A stretch of DNA of 64,000 nucleotides, taken from assembly GCF_950295315.1 (NCBI RefSeq), contig NC_080171.1, positions 97,206,752 to 97,270,751 of the forward strand, written 5' to 3'. Shown here piece after piece: positions 55,306 to 64,000 of this stretch. The position numbers were made by a program, and so were the translations under genes. Origin of the DNA: Erinaceus europaeus. Taxonomy: Eukaryota > Chordata > Mammalia > Eulipotyphla > Erinaceidae. Under the pieces are notes generated by a model, which saw only the letters and a program-made list of their open reading frames with translations, was not told the DNA's origin and did not search any database. Every line of letters starts with the position of its first letter. The first letter of the stretch is position 1.

Positions 55306-55349
55306 ACAACAATAAAACAACAAGGGCAACGAAGGGAATAAATAAAAAA
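55306..55349 (+). mobile_element. 44-bp SINE family A tail with its own target duplication
   Basis: Only the last 44 bp of family A (acaacaataaaacaacaagg to aataaataaaaaa). It is flanked by a perfect 19-bp repeat, agaaagatctacaccaact, at 55287-55305 and 55350-55368. Confidence 0.93.
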
Positions 55350-55369
55350 AGAAAGATCTACACCAACTT

Positions 55370-55853
55370 TCTTTTCTTTTACTTATTATTGTATAGAGAT
55401 AGAGAGAAATTGAGAGGGGAGAAGGAGGTAGAAAGGGAGAGAGACAGTCACATGCAACCCTGCTTCACCACTCGTGAAGCACTCCCCTTGCAGGTGGGGA
55501 CCAGGGACTTGAACCTGGGGGTCCTTGCACACTGTAAGGAGAGCGCTTAACCAGGTGCACCACCACCTGGCCCTTTTTTCTTTTTTCCTCTGGGCTTCTT
55601 GCTGGGACTCTCTGCCTACCCTATGAGTCCACTGCCCCCAGCAGCCAATTAAAAAAAATTATTCTGATAGGACAGAGAGACAATGAGGGTGGGGGAGAGG
55701 AGAGAGAAAGAGAGACACATGCAGACCTGCTTCACCACCAGTGAAGTGCCCCCGTTACAGGTGGGGAGCAGGTGCTTGAACACTGGTCCTTGCCAGGTCT
55801 TTGCCCTTGGTACCATGTGTGCTTAACTGGGTGCACCACCAGCCAGCTCCCCA
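55370..55853 (-). mobile_element. SINE family B then long-form A-like
   Basis: 55370-55573 family B; 55574-55853 long form whose head ends gtgcaccaccagccagctcccc. Confidence 0.82.
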
Positions 55854-55887
55854 ATTTTTTATTTTACACACATACAAACAATGCATG

Positions 55888-55981
55888 TACCTTGGGTCTC
55901 GGTGGTGGCTCACTTGGTGGAAAGCATGTGTTATGCTCAAGGACACAGGGTCAAGCCTCTGGTCTCCATATGTAGGGGGGA
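55888..55981 (+). mobile_element. SINE family B, 5' half
   Basis: ctcggtggtggctcacttgg to catatgtaggggg. The matching 3' half resumes at 57083 after the L1 insertion. Confidence 0.75.
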
Positions 55982-57082
55982 CTTTTTTTTATTTTTTAGT
56001 GTACTTTTACGCATTTCTTTTTAAAAAATTTTTTATTTGTAAAAAGGAAACATTGACAAAACCATAGGATAAGAGGGGTACAACTTTGTATAATTCCCAC
56101 CACCAGACCTCCATATCACATTCCCTCTCCTGATAGCTTTCCCACTCTCTATCCCCCTGGGAGTATGGGCCCAGGATCATTGTGGGTTGCAGAAGGTGGA
56201 AGGTCTGGCTTCTGTAATTGCTTCCCCGCTGAACATGGGCATTGACAGGTCGATCCATACTCCCAGTCTGCCTCTCTCTTTCCCTAGTGGGGAAGGGCTC
56301 TGGGGAATCAGAGCTCCAGGACACATTGCTGGGGTTGTCCAGGGAAGTCTGATTGCATCCTGCTAGCAATTGGAACCTGGTGTCTGAAAAGAGATTTAAC
56401 ATACAAAGCCAAACAAATTGTTGAACAATCATGGACCTAAAGGCTGGAATAGTGCAGATGAAGAGTTGGGGGGGGCGTCCTTCATTTTGTAGATAGCTAC
56501 TAGGCATATTTTAGTTATATTTCAAAGGGCCTGTAGCTATACTAGTGTTTTTCTTTTCCTTTCTTTCTTGATATTTTTTTTTTTGCCTGAGCCTGAAATG
56601 AAATCTGATATGTAGGTGGATCCAAATTATTGTCTGGGGAGATGATGTCATGGCTGGGAAAAGGACCAGAAAGCTGGATCAGGGAAGAGAGTAGCTCCCT
56701 AATATTGGAAAGGGGTATAAATATTGTCTGTAAAGCCCATTGATTTGATGTGATCTGGGGCCCATAATCAGCTTAGGAGCCTATGTGACCTCTGCATCCC
56801 TCTAGATCTGAGCTCACATTCTGTGGTCATGAGTAGGAACATTCCATGCTGCCCCAATATCAGGACCCATCTTCCTCAGGTGTAGCATAGAGTATGTTGT
56901 CCATCCTCCCTTCAAAGGATGGAACATTCTCTACCATTGTTGGTCCAAGTTGAGGGCAAGGTCCTATGGGGGCCCACAAAGGGGTCTATTGTGTTGTTCC
57001 TGATAGAAATGACAGTAACAATGGAGAGAGGGATTTACTCGAGGTCTAGGCCCATCAAGTCTGTTTGGGAGTCTCAGGACTC
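55982..57082 (-). mobile_element. L1 3'-end copy, about 1.1 kb, inserted into a SINE
   Basis: The shared module lies at 56020-56440 (166-codon frame at 56007-56507). A further about 600 bp of 5' sequence has no partner elsewhere in the window. A family B SINE is split by it: the 5' half ends at 55981 and the 3' half resumes at 57083. The junctions share an imperfect tagggg..actttt / taggggaagtttt repeat, a likely target duplication. Confidence 0.82.
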
Positions 57083-57535
57083 ATAGGGGAAGTTTTATGA
57101 GCAGTGGAGCAGTACTCCACGACATACTCTCTCTCTCTTCCCCTCCCTCTCCCTCTCCCTCTCTCCCCCATCTCTCATCCTCTATTAAAAAATGGCTGCC
57201 CAGGGTTCAGATGTTGGTACATGGTTGAACACACATGTTACAATGTACAAGGACCCAAGTTCAAGCTTCCAGTCCCCACCTGCAGTGGGGCAAGATTCAT
57301 AAGTGGTGAAGGGCTGCAGGTATCTTTCTTTCTCTTTCTATCACCCCCTCTCAATTTCTCTCTGTCTCTATCATATTAATAAAACATTAGAAAGAAGGAA
57401 GGAAGGAAGGAAATAAGGGAGGGAGGAGGGAAGGAAGGAATGGAGAAAATGGCTGTCAGGAATGCTGGAGTTGTGTGGACACTGAGCCTCAGTGATAACC
57501 CTGGTGTCAAAAAGCAGACAAACAAAAACCATATA
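57083..57535 (+). mobile_element. SINE 3' half, a second family B copy and a (GGAA)n tract
   Basis: 57083-57200 is the 3' half of the split SINE with a (CT)n stretch. 57200-57385 is family B. 57386-57445 is (GAAG)n/(GGGA)n. 57446-57520 is a 3'-extension scrap (ggctgtcaggaatgctgg). Confidence 0.75.
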
Positions 57536-57536
57536 C

Positions 57537-57690
57537 AGGGCTGGGAAGAAAGTACAATGCAAAAAGTCCTTCGTGCCAGAGCCTCTGAGGTCCCGGTTTC
57601 AATCCCTAGTACCACCGTAAGCCAGAGTTAAGCAGTGCTCTGATTTCTCTCTCTGTATCTCTCTCTCTCATTAAAAACAAAACAAAACAA
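57537..57690 (+). mobile_element. SINE, C/D-like
   Basis: gggctgggaagaaagtacaatgc head, gtcccggtttcaatccctagtaccaccgtaagcc, (AAAAC)n tail. Confidence 0.7.
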
Positions 57691-57842
57691 AACAAAAAAA
57701 TGTATAATGTTAGAACATGTCTGTGAGTGGGTGGACTGAGCAACACACATCTCATCTTAAATGTAGCACTGATACAGCAATCCCGATTTTTGAAGTCTGA
57801 TAGACATGCCCATATGAATTTATAATGATAAAGATTTAACAT

Positions 57843-58065
57843 TGCTGGGGCCAGGCAGTGGTGTACTTGGTTAAGTGCACACACTACAGTGTGCAAGGAT
57901 TCAGGTTTGAGCCCCACCTGCAGGTCCCCACCTGCAGGGGGAAAGCTTCATGAGTGGCGAAGTGGTGCTGCAAGTGTCTCTCTGTCTCTCTCCCTATCTC
58001 CCCTCCCCTTTTATTTCTCTCTGACTCTATCCAATAATAAATAAGCTAATTTAAAAAAAGATTTA
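57843..58065 (+). mobile_element. SINE family B
   Basis: ctggggccaggcagtggtgtacttgg head; B-box region partly doubled (gccccacctgcaggtccccacctgcagg); ataataaataagc tail. Confidence 0.88.
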
Positions 58066-59255
58066 AGCAATCTTAAATCTGCTTATTACAGCATGATTCA
58101 TAAGGACCAAAAACCTGAAACCACACAAGGGGAGTGACTAAAATCAGTCACTATACCTCCACAATCAAACTATCCTCTCCAGAGGTGAAAAGAATGAGTT
58201 GCGTGTATCAGGCTGGATCATCTAGCAGCACTATAACTTGGCCATTTCTGACTCCACAAAGCGGTAAAACAGCAATTCCAGAGGATTCAGACACTATGAG
58301 TCAGGATCAGAGTAGACTGCGCTGTGGTAACAAATAGACCCTAACATGGAATTAGCACACGTTTGTGCTACTGATTGAAATGAAAACAATCGGCTACTGG
58401 CTAGGGGATATGATTCATGGTGGAGGTTCTCTAGCATTGAGTGATGCAGTGGGCCAGGCATTGGGGAGAATCTCATATCCTCAGCAAGAGTTTCCTCAGG
58501 CTGGTGTGTTTGGCTTTGCTCCTGGCCAGAAGGGAGGCGGGGTCCATAGGAACAGGTGGGAAGCTCTGTGGATCTGGCCAGGAAGGGGCGCCCATTTTCT
58601 CTGCTCATATTTCAGTGAATTCAGTCAGGTGCCTATAAGGGAGGCAGTAACAGTAACTTCTGCTCAGCAGATAGCCTAGCACAGTCTCTGGTAACAGTGA
58701 AAACCCCAGTGGATGCCAGAGTGGCAGCCTGTGAGTGTATTCTCAGTAGTCCTCATGTCCTCTTTCTCCCTTTTCAGTAGAATCTCAACTCTGCATTTAT
58801 CGAAGAGGCCAGCAGGTGGTGAAATCTGGCTTTATATGGACATGTGATGTAGTTTTGTCCACTGATGAAGGGGAGGTGGTCTAGGATGCTAAGGGAACAT
58901 TTCTGGGGAAGTAAACACATTATGTGTTTCTTCCTATTAAAGAGTGAGACTTGAGAGGTAAGAGTCCTGCTGCCTCTTAACCTTACATGCAGTCTACATG
59001 CAGTGGCGGGAGATGCAGCTGCCATTTTGTGATCACGAGAGGACAAGCCGAGGACAGCCCAGAGACTGAGGTGGCACAGCAGAAAGACAGAAAATTCTTT
59101 GATGGTGGCAAAAAGCTGCTGAATTAACTACGACCCTGATTTCACCTGTGTCTGGACTTCTCATCTAGTGAAATAATAAGTTCTTCCTATTTCTAAGTTG
59201 CAACATTTGTAGTAAAAAGTACTCAACAAACAAATGAACAAATAAATGCCATTTC
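58066..59255. other. Ancient repeat remnants, no gene
   Basis: Sequence such as gcagctgccattttgtgatcacgag and cttctcatctagtgaaataataag looks like old mammalian L1 or LTR remnants; the exact family is not assigned. Confidence 0.45.
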
Positions 59256-59256
59256 T

Positions 59257-59533
59257 TTTTCCCCCCCTTTTTTGTTGCCCATGTTGTTTTTCATTGTTGT
59301 TTCAGTTACTATTGTTATTGATGTCATCATTGTTAGGTAGGACAGAGAGAAATGGAGAGAGGAGGGGAAGACAGAGAAGGGGAGAGAAAGACAGTCACCT
59401 AAAGACCTGCTTCACCACCTGTGAAGCGACTCCCCTGCAGGTGGGGAGCCGGGGTCTCAAACCAGGATCCTTACGCCGGTCCTTGTGCTTTGTGCCATGT
59501 GCACTTAACCCGCTGCACTACTGCCCGACTCCC
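59257..59533 (-). mobile_element. SINE family A with target duplication
   Basis: Perfect 15-bp repeat ataaatgccatttct at 59242-59256 and 59534-59548. Confidence 0.93.
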
Positions 59534-59759
59534 ATAAATGCCATTTCTAACCATTAAGTACTTTCAAAATGCTGTGTAACCATGAGCACCATTCTGCTTC
59601 AAAACAGTTTTTGTCTTGTGAATCTGAACCTATCTGCACATTAGACAAAACCTCCCCAAAGCCCAGTTCCCTGACAACTACTATTCTACTTTCTGTCTGT
59701 GTGACTGTGTTGAATCAGAAATTGAATACTCTACTATAGTATTTTTCATTCATTTATTT

Positions 59760-59958
59760 ATTATTTTTAATTATTCTTATTTATTGGATAGAGACAGCCA
59801 GAAATCAAGAAGGTGATAGGAGAGAGACAGAGAGACACCTGCAGCACTACTTCACCACTAGCAAAGTTTTCCTCCTGCAGGTAGGGACTGGGGCCTTGAA
59901 CCTGGGTCCTTGCTCATTGTAATATGTGTGCTCAACCAAGTGCACCACCACCTGGCCC
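59760..59958 (-). mobile_element. SINE family B
   Basis: ttattggatagagacagccag to gtgcaccaccacctggcccc. Confidence 0.88.
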
Positions 59959-60076
59959 CAGTATTTTTCTTTTTGTGACTGGCTCACAAGTACCTAGCAT
60001 AATGCCCTGAAGTTTCATGCATAATGTAGCGCGCTGCAGAAACTCCTTCCTTTAAGAAATGAATAATATTCCACTG

Positions 60077-60330
60077 GGGGTCAGGTAGCGGTACACCTGG
60101 TTAAGCACCTACACTCTAGTGTGCAAGGACCCGGGTTCAAGCCCCTGGTTCCTACCTGTACAGGAAAAACTTCAAGAGTGGTGAAGCAGGTCTGGAGGTG
60201 TCTCTCTGTCTCTCTCCTCTATCTTCCCCTCCCTTCTCAATTTCTCTCTGTCTCTATGCTATAAAAAAATAAATAAAACTAAAAAAAAAAAAGAACCTGG
60301 GACCTCTTGGAGTCACAGGCATGAGAATTA
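60077..60330 (+). mobile_element. SINE family B, then a family D scrap
   Basis: 60077-60290 family B with an A-run tail. 60290-60330 is gaacctgggacctcttggag in reversed D sense. Confidence 0.8.
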
Positions 60331-60419
60331 TACTCCATATCTTATGTGTCTATTTATTTAGTAATGGAAAGTTAGTATTTAATTTAATTAATTAATTTAT
60401 TATTATTTAATTTTTTGTA

Positions 60420-61250
60420 ATTTTATTTATTTATTTTCCCTTTGTTGCCTTTATTTATTTATTTATTTTTCCTCCTCCAGGGTTATTGCTGGGCTCGGTG
60501 CCTGCACCATGAATCCACCGCTCCTGGAGGCCATTTTTTTTTTCCCCCTTTTGTTGCCCTTGTTGTAGCTTCGTTGTGGTTATCATTATTGCCCTTGTTG
60601 ACGCAATTCGTTGTTGGATAGGACAGAGAGAAATGGAGAGAGGAGGGGAAGACAGAGAGGGGGAAAGAAAGATAGACATTTGCAGACCTGCTTCACCGCC
60701 TGTGAAGCGACTCCCCTGCAGGTGGGGAGCCAGGGGCTCGAACCGGGATCCTTACGCTGGTCCTTGCGCTTTGCGCCACATGTGCTTAACCCACTGAGCC
60801 ACCGCCCGACCCCTCTTTGTTGTCTTTTTATTGTCGTTGTAGTTATTATTATTGTTGTTACTGATGTTGTCATTATTGGATAGGACAGAGAGAAATGGAG
60901 AGAGGAGGGGAAGACAGAGGGGGGAGAGAAAGATAGACACCTGCAGACCTGATTCACCACCTGTGAAGCGACTCCCCTGCAGGTGGGGAGCCAGGGGCTG
61001 AACCAGAATCCTTACACCGGTCCTTGCACAATTCTATTTATTTTTATCTTTTATTTTTTTTGCCTGCAGGGTTATTGTTGGGGCTTGGTGCCAACACTAT
61101 GAATCCACTGCTTCTGGAGGCCATTATATATATATATACCAGAGCACTGCTCAGCTCTGGCTTATAGTGGTGTGGGGGATTGAACTTGGGACTTTGAAGC
61201 CTCAGGCATGACAGTCTGTTTGTATAACCACTATGCTATCCACCCCCACC
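60420..61250 (-). mobile_element. Stack of - strand SINEs
   Basis: 60420-60812 long-form family A; 60813-61030 a second family A lacking its head end; 61045-61120 a 3'-extension scrap; 61125-61250 family D with a (TA)n left edge. Confidence 0.85.
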
Positions 61251-61254
61251 CTTT

Positions 61255-61610
61255 TACATTCTTCAGGGTCTGTGTGCAGAAGTGTAGTTGCTTCATCATT
61301 TGGTTATTCTGTTTTTAATTTGGGTGGGGAGGACCACTCTGTTTCCCACATGGTTGTAACATTTTTCATTCTCACCAACAGTTCACAAGCATTCCAGTTC
61401 ACCCACATCCTTGCCAACTGTAAAACAGTTTTCTGTTTTCTTCATAGCTGGTATTCTAGTGAACATGAGTTCTGATTCACATTTCCTCGATAATGTGGAG
61501 CATCTTTTCATGTACTTGTTGACCATTTGTAGGATTTTTTTTTTTTGGAGGAATGTTGTCTATGCAAATCCTTTGTCCATTGTTTGATCAGGTTATTTTT
61601 AGTACTGTCA
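61255..61610 (-). mobile_element. Ancient L1 (L1M-type) fragment
   Basis: Reads like the reverse of mammalian L1 ORF2-end/3' sequence: ttctcaccaacagttcacaag, catccttgccaac and gagcatcttttcatgtacttg. It is highly diverged with no open frame. Confidence 0.6.
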
Positions 61611-61652
61611 ATTTATTGAGAACTAAATGTATTTAAAATAATATCTGGTAGG

Positions 61653-61790
61653 CGGGGGTAGACAGCATAATGGTTATGCAAACAGACTCTCATGCCTGAG
61701 GCTCCAAAGTCCCAGTTTCAATTCCCATACTACCATAAGCCAGGGCTGAGCAGTGCTTTGGTAAGTAAAATAAAATAAAATGAAATAAAA
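61653..61790 (+). mobile_element. SINE family D with target duplication
   Basis: gcgggggtagacagcataatgg head and (AAAAT)n tail; aatatctggt on both sides. Confidence 0.9.
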
Positions 61791-61892
61791 GAATATCTGG
61801 TCAGGAGGGACTTACTTTTGTCACTTGCTTATATGTGCCTTATAGCTTTCTCGTCCTTCATTTTCTTTCTTTCTTTCTCTGTCTCCCTCTCT

Positions 61893-62012
61893 CTTTTTAA
61901 CCAGAGCACTGTTCAGCTCTGGCTGATGGTGGTGTGGGGGATTGAACCTGGGTATTTGGAGCCTCAGGCATGAGCATCTGTTTGTATAACCATTATGCTA
62001 ACTATCCCTACC
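61893..62012 (-). mobile_element. SINE family D
   Basis: ccagagcactgttcagctctgg to accattatgctaactatcccta. Confidence 0.88.
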
Positions 62013-62330
62013 CCCTCATTTTTCTCCATTACTGTCTTTTGTGCTTAGTTCATCTTTTGGTAGCAAATTGTTTAGATATCTCTTTTCCTTTTGTGTATAT
62101 CCTATAGTTATTTTATTTATTATTACTCCAGGGGTTATATTCAACATCCTAAAGTTACAATGATTGAGATAGCATCATAGCAGGTTCACTTCAGTAACTT
62201 ACAAGTTCTCCTCTCTTCCTAGCTCTGTCCTCATCCTTTACCGTTGCTAATAACCTCATTTTAATGTTTACAAACTGTATGTTAAACATACAAACCAACA
62301 TTTTTATAAGATTATGTAGGAAACACAAAT
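62013..62330. other. Intergenic, possibly old L1-derived
   Basis: ggggttatattcaacatcctaaagttac resembles old L1 sequence; weak. Confidence 0.35.
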
Positions 62331-62334
62331 TTGG

Positions 62335-62432
62335 AGGTACAGACAACGCAATGGTTATGCAAAAGGCTCTAAAGTCCCAGGTTCAATCCCCTGCACCACC
62401 ATAAGCCAAAGTTTAGCAGTGTTCTGGTAATA
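62335..62432 (+). mobile_element. SINE family D
   Basis: ggtacagacaacgcaatggttatgc to ttagcagtgttctggtaataataa. The 18-bp insertion at 62461 lies just past its tail. Confidence 0.85.
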
Positions 62433-62460
62433 ATAATAACAATTATTAGTAGTATTTATT

Positions 62461-62478
62461 GGCAAATGCTAGAAGAAG
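62461..62478. repeat. 18-bp orphan insertion, copy 2
   Basis: ggcaaatgctagaagaag between two copies of agtagtatttattg (62448-62461 and 62477-62490), which overlap its ends by one and two bases. Confidence 0.8.
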
Positions 62479-62937
62479 TAGTATTTATTGATTAATGACT
62501 GCTTTACAATTTTTAGTTAGTAATTTACAAAATGATAAGATAATAGGTGTATAATTCCACTTCCATCCCCCTCCAGTGAAAACTGTAATAGTTCTCTCAA
62601 GGCCACAGATATGATTTGATTATATATCTAAGTCAATCTATCTATCTATCTATCTAGCTGTCGGTCTGTCACTCTATCTATTCTATTTGATTTCCACTCC
62701 CCCCCATTTTTAATTCACTTTTATGGCGCCCTGCATTCACTTCCTTTCCAAGTCACACCTACACCTATTACTATTTCTGAGGGTTCTTCCTTTTTCCTCT
62801 TGCCTCTCAAACAAGCAAAACCATGCCTGATTTTCTCTGGTGTTTTCCAGATCCTCTTCCCTTTTAGTGATGGTATAAAAACAAAGATTGTTGCCCTATC
62901 AATAACAAAATAATTGTAATAAATAACAATACTCTTA
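62479..62937. other. Intergenic with (TCTA)n
   Basis: A (TCTA)n microsatellite at about 62634-62660; otherwise no feature recognised. Confidence 0.55.
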
Positions 62938-63060
62938 GGGGCCAGGAAATGACTTAGTGATAGAGCACATGCCTTCCAAGTATGAAGCCCTGAGTTTGAT
63001 GCCTACCTAGCACAGTCCACTACTGTGTAGTAGCAAGGAAGACAAAATCAAAATAGAGCA
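62938..63060 (+). mobile_element. Old tRNA-like SINE
   Basis: ggggccaggaaatgacttagtgatagagc head, gccctgagtttgatgcc B-box-like. Confidence 0.55.
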
Positions 63061-63237
63061 TCGTAAAAGGTGAAGCTGTGCACTAGCTTTTCACTCTCTC
63101 TCATACACAATTATTTTAACTATAGGATCACTGAAAAATTTTAAATGTGGACCATATAATTATATTATTATTAAATTTTCTGGTTTTGAAAAAAGAAAGT
63201 AATGTTCATGTACACTGCTTTAATTTTGTTTCTTTTT

Positions 63238-63524
63238 TATATTTATTTATTTTTCCTTTTGTTGCCCTTGCTCTTTTATTGTTGTTGCAGTTATTATTGC
63301 TGTTGCTATTGATGTCGTCCTTGTTAGATAGGACAGAGAGAAATGGAGAGAGGAGGGGAAGACAGAGAGGGGGAGAGAAAGATAGACACCTGCAGACCTG
63401 CTTCATCGTTTGTGAAGCGACTTCCCTGCAGGTGGGGAGCCAGGGGCTAGAACTGGGATCCTTCCGCCGGTCCTTGTGCTTCGCGCCACGTGCGCTTAAC
63501 CTACTGTGCTACTGCCCGACTCCT
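63238..63524 (-). mobile_element. SINE family A with target duplication
   Basis: Complete, little-diverged copy; taattttgtttcttttt before and taatttttttctttttt after. Confidence 0.92.
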
Positions 63525-63634
63525 AATTTTTTTCTTTTTTAAATTCTATTTATTTTAAAATTTTTAATATTTTGAATTTTGTGCTAAATAAAATACTACA
63601 TCTCAAACTAAAAAAAAAAACACAAAGATTGTTG

Positions 63635-64000
63635 GTGACAAACCTTTCACTTCTGGTGGAATTGGGTTCAGAACCCTCTGGTCATCAATACTGTATCATT
63701 TCTCCCCTTTTCGGAGTATGAACCAAAATTCCTTTTGGGCTACAGAAGGTGGAAGTTCTAGCTTGTGTAACTTTTCTGCTGGATATGGGTATTGGCAGGT
63801 GGATCCGTATCCCCAGTCTGTTTCTATCTTTCCCTAGTGGGGTAGAGCTCTGGAGAGGTGAGGTTCTGGGACACATTGGTGAGGTTGTCTGCCTAGGGAG
63901 GTCAAGATGGAATCATAGAAGCATCTGCAACTTGGTGGCTGGCAGACAGTAAGATATAAAGCAGAACAAAATGTTTAATAGAAAAAAATGTTTAATAGAC
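63635..64000 (-). mobile_element. Diverged L1 3'-module copy, cut by window edge
   Basis: Recognised by ctacagaaggtggaagttct, cccagtctgtttctatctttccc and gggacacattggtgaggt, matching the shared module in - orientation. The frame is broken by several changes. It continues past the right edge. Confidence 0.75.

Noticed and set aside
17944..64000. 3' exons of MAPKAP1 on the - strand
   Set aside because: Expected from human gene order, but no matching coding segment was recognised; the gene probably lies beyond the right edge.

Overview
This is mammalian nuclear DNA: intron/exon structure, dense retroposons and no operons. It most likely comes from a hedgehog (Erinaceus europaeus or a close erinaceid). 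The evidence is a large set of tRNA-derived SINEs with recognisable A and B boxes that match the hedgehog-type repeats I know, plus a lineage-specific L1. The species call is recognition, not a database result.

Protein-coding content is one host gene. Nine exons on the + strand (3785-15614) encode the C-terminal 444 residues of GAPVD1 (RAP6/GAPEX-5), including the whole VPS9 Rab5-GEF domain and the stop codon. All splice sites are GT/AG and all phases join without a frameshift. A 3'UTR follows from 15615; the first clear poly(A) signal is at 16178, and SINE-free sequence with two more AATAAA signals runs on to about 17.9 kb. The rest (about 17.9-64 kb) is intergenic DNA downstream of GAPVD1. 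In human the next gene is MAPKAP1, convergent; I found no MAPKAP1 exon here.

The largest mobile element is a near-complete L1 on the - strand (about 22345-28580) with 5'UTR, intact ORF1 (324 aa), a 56-bp spacer, ORF2 (1243 codons, ended by a TGA 30 codons before the expected end) and a composite 3'UTR. Seven more pieces carry the same 3' module (around 9.9, 18.3, 30.7, 40.9, 42.1, 56.5 and 63.8 kb); two have clear target-site duplications.

SINE labels used below (read on the SINE's own strand; edges are good to about 10 bp). Family A starts gggagtcgggcggtagcgcag, is about 230-330 bp and ends in an AAC/AAT-rich tail. Family B starts ggggccaggtggtggcacacc and ends with a tctatccaataataaat-type tail. 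Family C is about 140 bp and starts ggtccgggaggtggtgcag. Family D is about 115 bp and starts gggggtagatagcataatgg. Older MIR and L1 remnants are also present.

Other content: a processed CKS2 pseudogene (- strand, about 53155-54000) split by a younger SINE; a SINE-poor block at about 35.5-39.5 kb that looks like conserved regulatory DNA and contains a 97-bp element present twice; and several microsatellites. The oddest signal is an 18-bp sequence found at 13917 and again at 62461, each time between direct repeats of the local target, as if a minute element had inserted twice.
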